Source of the DNA: a virus
Reading direction: 5' to 3' (one strand)
DNA length: 47,359 nucleotides
Virus record (IMG/VR): IMGVR_UViG_3300049794_000002
Coordinates: 1-47,359 of that record
A model generated the notes under the pieces. That model was not told where the DNA came from and did no database searches. It saw nothing but the letters and a program-made list of their open reading frames with translations. Position numbers and translations under genes: made by a program. How positions within the stretch are numbered: the first letter of the stretch is position 1; each line of letters starts with the position of its first letter. Below are positions 44,573 to 47,359 of the stretch, piece after piece.

Positions 44573-45218
44573 CCTCAACCCCCGCTAGTTTTAGGAAGAC
44601 CTCCGGGCCTTCCTTCAGCCACAAACTGTTCACGTCAAAACCGTCAGGCATGGAAACCACCTCGGCGGCTGGTATCTCCTTGCGCCACTTGTTGCCCATG
44701 TCCCGACCAGACTTGTCCCCGTCCGGCCACACCAGGACCCTTGAGAAGGACCTGAAATGACTTGGCCAGTGCGGGCGCCACTTACCGGCGCCCGGCACGC
44801 CCACAACCGGTTCAGGAAGGATGTCTGTCAGGGTCCAACAGTCCGTCTCGCCCTCGGTGACGTGGATGGTGTCCCCGGCCGTGTCACATGAGATGACGTT
44901 GTAGAGGTAGTCCTCCTGGCCGGTGGGAACCAGGTACTTCTGGTGCCCCCCGTCAACCGTTCTGCAATCGTGGTTCTCCATGCACCGAAACTTCAGGCCG
45001 ATAATCCCGGTCTTGTTGAAGTACGGAACGACCAGCCGGTTGCGGAAGTGCTCGTGACCAGGTTCAGGAGACTCGACTACGCCAAGCCCCCACTTGAGGG
45101 CCATGTCCAGATCGAACCCCCGCTCTTGCAGGTAAGAAATCCCCCTCGTAATCGAACCCTGGTAGGTCGTCAGAGCCCTCTCCAGAGATTTCCTTTGCGC
45201 GCTTGAGGGCATCCGCAT
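44565..45218 (-). CDS. DnaG-like primase, TOPRIM part (split gene)
   Basis: The frame includes a linker domain (ISYLQERGFDLDMALKWGLG; FRNRLVVPYFNKTGIIGLKF) and a TOPRIM core: VTEGETD with the catalytic Glu and VLVWPDGDKSG with the Asp-x-Asp metal site. It lacks the zinc finger, which is encoded in the overlapping frame upstream. Removing one G from the five-G run (45141-45145) fuses them as GFDYEGISYLQERG. Primase makes RNA primers for lagging-strand synthesis. The 45218 ATG is only nominal; the true start is probably that of the upstream frame. Confidence 0.8.
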   Translation of the reverse strand: MRMPSSAQRKSLERALTTYQGSITRGISYLQERGFDLDMALKWGLGVVESPEPGHEHFRNRLVVPYFNKTGIIGLKFRCMENHDCRTVDGGHQKYLVPTGQEDYLYNVISCDTAGDTIHVTEGETDCWTLTDILPEPVVGVPGAGKWRPHWPSHFRSFSRVLVWPDGDKSGRDMGNKWRKEIPAAEVVSMPDGFDVNSLWLKEGPEVFLKLAGVEDE

Positions 45219-45423
45219 AAGACCCACCCTCCTTAAGCTTGACCAAACCGGCAGCACTTTCACTGATTCCGCAAGCGAAACAAACGAACCTGTTCTCACG
45301 TGAACTGACCGTGGCTGACGGATGTCGGTCGTCATGGAACGGACAACGCATCTTGGCCCACCCTGTGGTACGGGGCACTTGAGGTGCCCCGTACCATTCC
45401 AGGACCGCCACTATCTCAGACAT
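45064..45423 (-). CDS. DnaG-like primase, CHC2 zinc-finger part (split gene)
   Basis: Cys27-Pro-Phe-His30 and Cys48-x2-Cys51 (MRCPFHDDRHPSATVS, FVCFACG) form the CHC2 zinc finger of bacterial-type primases. The last 30 residues of this frame (after GFDYEG) are shadow sequence. The product should continue in the other frame, 44565-45218, to give about 285 residues in all. A real +1 shift or a one-base error in the G-run must account for the break. Confidence 0.8.
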   Translation of the reverse strand: MSEIVAVLEWYGAPQVPRTTGWAKMRCPFHDDRHPSATVSSRENRFVCFACGISESAAGLVKLKEGGSYADALKRAKEISGEGSDDLPGFDYEGDFLPARAGVRSGHGPQVGAWRSRVS

Positions 45424-45447
45424 CAAACAACTCTGTTGGTTCGATGC

Positions 45448-45472
45448 ATGAACGGACCTGCGATCCGTTCAT
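45448..45472 (-). other. 9-bp hairpin with seven-base loop upstream of primase
   Basis: ATGAACGGA (45448-45456) pairs with TCCGTTCAT (45464-45472). It lies in the 55-base gap before the primase start, which has only a weak ribosome-binding site. Confidence 0.5.
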
Positions 45473-45478
45473 TACGTG

Positions 45479-46051
45479 TTACTGAACCTTGCCGGCAACC
45501 TTGAGGATGTCCCAAGCCAGCGCGATAGCCTCAGCCTCACGAACCGAGCCGGCTACCCCGGTGTTAAGGGCGAACCGGAAGTAAGGGCCACCCTCCTTGT
45601 TGACGTCCAGGGTCCCGAAACCGGCCCGCTTGTACTGCTGCTGGGTGGTCAGATCCCGAACCTTGTGGTCCCTGGGGAGCTGGGGCGTGGGCCCCAGCTC
45701 CACAGGAACGCCGTAATTGTTGACCAGGTATTCCCATGTGTAGCGGCTGCCGAGATCCGAACCCCACGACGTGCCCAGGGTGTGGAGGTGGTGCCACTTG
45801 CCGTCAGAACGCTTGACCCAACGGTCGCTGGAGTCGGTCTGAACAACCGCGTTCTTGGCAGTTGGCTCCGTGGGGCCAGCCTTCTTCAGAACCTCCACCT
45901 TGTGGTCAGCGGTGATGTACCACGAACCGTAGTTGGGGACGTCCAAGTACAGATCCTTGCTATAGTCGCTGGCCTTTACCACGCCATCGACCGACACACG
46001 AACCTTGTCCCCAACCTCAGCATCGGCCTTGGCGAAAGCGGTGTTAGACAT
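45479..46051 (-). CDS. SH3-like repeat protein, paralogue 1 (190 aa)
   Basis: ATG 46051 follows GGGAGTACAAGC; an ATG at 46066 lies upstream. EVGDKVRVSVDGVV and GSWYITADHKVEVLKKAGP match the barrel core also seen in the genes at 46095 and 46810. The C-terminal half (SDRWVKRSDGKWHHLHTLG) appears to be a second domain. Such small barrels are common in actinobacteriophage early operons. The function is unknown. Confidence 0.6.
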   Translation of the reverse strand: MSNTAFAKADAEVGDKVRVSVDGVVKASDYSKDLYLDVPNYGSWYITADHKVEVLKKAGPTEPTAKNAVVQTDSSDRWVKRSDGKWHHLHTLGTSWGSDLGSRYTWEYLVNNYGVPVELGPTPQLPRDHKVRDLTTQQQYKRAGFGTLDVNKEGGPYFRFALNTGVAGSVREAEAIALAWDILKVAGKVQ

Positions 46052-46094
46052 TGCTTGTACTCCCATTCACAAGTTAGAAGAGATGCCCTGAGAC

Positions 46095-46484
46095 TTACTT
46101 GACCCGGGTGGTAGGCGTGAGGACCATCAGACGATCGCCGTTGCTGTAGTTGTCCAACAGCCAAGCCCAGGTGCGTTCCCGACTGCCCTCTGCGGTCTGC
46201 AACACCCACTTGTTGTCTCCGGTCTTGACGTACCGGAACTTGTTGCCAAACGCGGCTGCCGTCCCCTCTACGACCGTGTAAAGGTCCTTGGGCTCAGCCG
46301 CCGTCCTCGCCCTCTCCGGAATGTCAACCTTGTGGCCGTCGTTGATCCACCAGGTACCCGCATAGCCGTCCATCTTGACCCGGGGCCCATCGAGATAGGC
46401 GAACTTGACGACCCCCTCGCCAGTGAACCGAATCCGGTCTCCCTCCCGAACGGTCTTGCCGTCAATCTCGGTGCTCGTTGCCAC
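46095..46484 (-). CDS. SH3-like repeat protein, paralogue 2 (129 aa)
   Basis: REGDRIRFTGEGVVKFAYLD and TWWINDGHKVDIPERA are the same barrel elements as in paralogue 1. The C-terminal part (FRYVKTGDNKWVLQTAEGSR) is also shared. It starts at a GTG with TAGGAC upstream. A TCCATATATGGA palindrome (46496-46507) lies just upstream. Confidence 0.6.
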   Translation of the reverse strand: MATSTEIDGKTVREGDRIRFTGEGVVKFAYLDGPRVKMDGYAGTWWINDGHKVDIPERARTAAEPKDLYTVVEGTAAAFGNKFRYVKTGDNKWVLQTAEGSRERTWAWLLDNYSNGDRLMVLTPTTRVK

Positions 46485-46529
46485 GTCCTACTCCATCCAT
46501 ATATGGAAACGTATCTTGTGGAGAAAATC

Positions 46530-46808
46530 TCAGAGGAGGTTGTTGGAGGTGAAGTTGCCAGACAGTTCGGAGTCAGCCTTGAACATCTGACTCCCAGTCA
46601 GCCGATAACCCCGACCCGGCACACCAGCCTTTTGTAGGGCGCTCATGACCGCATCACTGTGCTTACGGTTACTGTTGGTCGTGCTACCACCAACACCCAT
46701 CAGAATGTCGGCGATGGTCTGAGCTTCGTCCTGGTTGAGGGTCAGCTTGTAGAGCTTCGTAACCTCAACGACCGGCTTTGACTGAAGGTCTACGTTCACC
46801 GTTGCCAT
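46530..46808 (-). CDS. Hypothetical protein, 92 aa
   Basis: ATG 46808 follows the end of the SH3-like gene. The product has a strand-rich start (MATVNVDLQSKPVVEVTKLY) and a helical middle (LNQDEAQTIADILMGVGGS). No family is recognised. Confidence 0.6.
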   Translation of the reverse strand: MATVNVDLQSKPVVEVTKLYKLTLNQDEAQTIADILMGVGGSTTNSNRKHSDAVMSALQKAGVPGRGYRLTGSQMFKADSELSGNFTSNNLL

Positions 46809-46809
46809 G

Positions 46810-47359
46810 TCACACAACCGTCTTCAGGATGCGCTTGATGCTGTCGACAAAGGCCGACTCGTCTGCAAATCCGTGGTTGTCTTGAGCACTGAACATGGGG
46901 TTGGACTTGTCGTAGGTGATCGTGTAGTCACTCATGTTGCAGCAACCCTCAAGGGTCACTGACTCACCATCGGCCATCGGCTTGACATCCCCAAGGATGT
47001 CCTTGCCCCAGAAGGTGAACTTGGAGCCGTGTTCCTTGACAACCCTCGCCCAGTCAAACCAGTAGGTCGCGTACATGCTTGCCCGGTTGATGTACGTCCA
47101 GTTGGCGTCGAAGGCCACCACCCTGGCGAATAGGGCACCATCCTCGAACTGAATCACCGAACCAACGGCCGGCTCCTTGGGTACCGGCTTCTCCAACACC
47201 TCAATCTTGGCGCCCTTGGGAACAGTGAAGGTAGGACCGGGGTTCCACTTGTCTCCACCAGTCCGGATGTTGTGGTTGTCTTGGATGGTCTTGTTGGCGT
47301 ACTCGCCCTCAAAGGCCACCCGGACCTTTGAGCCCTCTTGGATCGTCACTTTCTCTCCC
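46810..47359 (-). CDS. SH3-like protein, C-terminal part (gene continues across the contig join)
   Basis: This is the rest of the gene whose start is at 1-225. Repeated elements include KVRVAFEGEYANK, TFTVPKGAKIEVLEKPVP and VIQFEDGALFARVVAFDANW, again in the style of paralogues 1 and 2. From GTG 47349 it would be 179 residues; joined through the repeat it is about 212. The C-terminal 50 residues look different (CCNMSDYTITYDKSNPMF). The function is unknown. Confidence 0.65.
   Translation of the reverse strand, partial: GEKVTIQEGSKVRVAFEGEYANKTIQDNHNIRTGGDKWNPGPTFTVPKGAKIEVLEKPVPKEPAVGSVIQFEDGALFARVVAFDANWTYINRASMYATYWFDWARVVKEHGSKFTFWGKDILGDVKPMADGESVTLEGCCNMSDYTITYDKSNPMFSAQDNHGFADESAFVDSIKRILKTVV
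47224..47359. repeat. Right copy of the contig-end direct repeat
   Basis: Identical to 1-136 except at 47233. It marks the overlap of a circular or circularly permuted genome. Confidence 0.85.

Noticed and set aside
1-47359. CRISPR array, tRNA genes, insertion sequences
   Set aside because: I saw no regularly spaced direct repeats, no cloverleaf with a CCA-type end and no transposase. The regular repeats at 35-41 kb are hairpin cassettes around genes, not spacers.

Overview
The window looks like an essentially complete genome of a temperate, podovirus-like actinobacteriophage, assembled as a circle of about 47.2 kb. Positions 1-136 and 47224-47359 are the same sequence with one substitution, and one gene runs through that join. 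High G+C, many GTG/TTG starts, ATGA/GTGA/TGATG gene overlaps, an Lsr2-like protein and a DUF2637-like membrane protein point to an actinobacterial host. I cannot name the genus from sequence alone. HK97-fold capsid, portal and terminase genes are present. I see no tail-tube, tail-chaperone or tape-measure gene, and there is a set of very large internal proteins, which suits a short-tailed virion.

Layout. (1) A leftward early operon starts at 4557, runs down to 1, crosses the join, and continues from 47359 to about 42330. It carries a Cas4-like nuclease, a RecA/DnaB-type ATPase, a Holliday-junction-resolvase-like nuclease, a DnaG-like primase, SH3-like paralogues and many tiny genes. No DNA polymerase is visible, so replication probably borrows the host enzyme. 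(2) A divergent rightward operon, 4809-9316, ends with a tyrosine integrase and includes a MerR/excisionase-like DNA-binding protein. (3) The late operon reads leftward from 33696 to 9489: terminase, portal, small head proteins, a 2295-residue giant protein with two ADP-ribosyltransferase-like domains, further internal virion proteins, an amidase, scaffold, major capsid, a DUF2829/Tad2-like anti-defence protein, adaptor, tail fibre, tail nozzle and a peptidoglycan-binding protein. (4) A rightward accessory operon, 35052-41998, holds about 18 small genes, among them a secreted SGNH hydrolase and the Lsr2-like protein. An intrinsic terminator at 42010 closes it.

The most unusual feature is the RNA architecture of region 4. 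Nearly every gap repeats the same plan: stop codon, a GGGCTTT-like box, a GC-rich hairpin without a T-tract, an ATGGYCAAYYAG-like box, then small hairpins that display a nearly invariant (A/T/G)AGAGGG loop on stems of changing but complementary sequence. The last hairpin holds the ribosome-binding region. A second notable region is a 1.2-kb gene-free stretch (33.8-35.0 kb) that begins with an array of perfect hairpins upstream of terminase.

Four reading frames (Cas4-like nuclease, primase, a small membrane protein and a small zinc-ribbon-like protein) are each broken at a G or C run and rejoin with a single-base change. This suggests homopolymer errors in the assembly, or less likely real frameshift sites.
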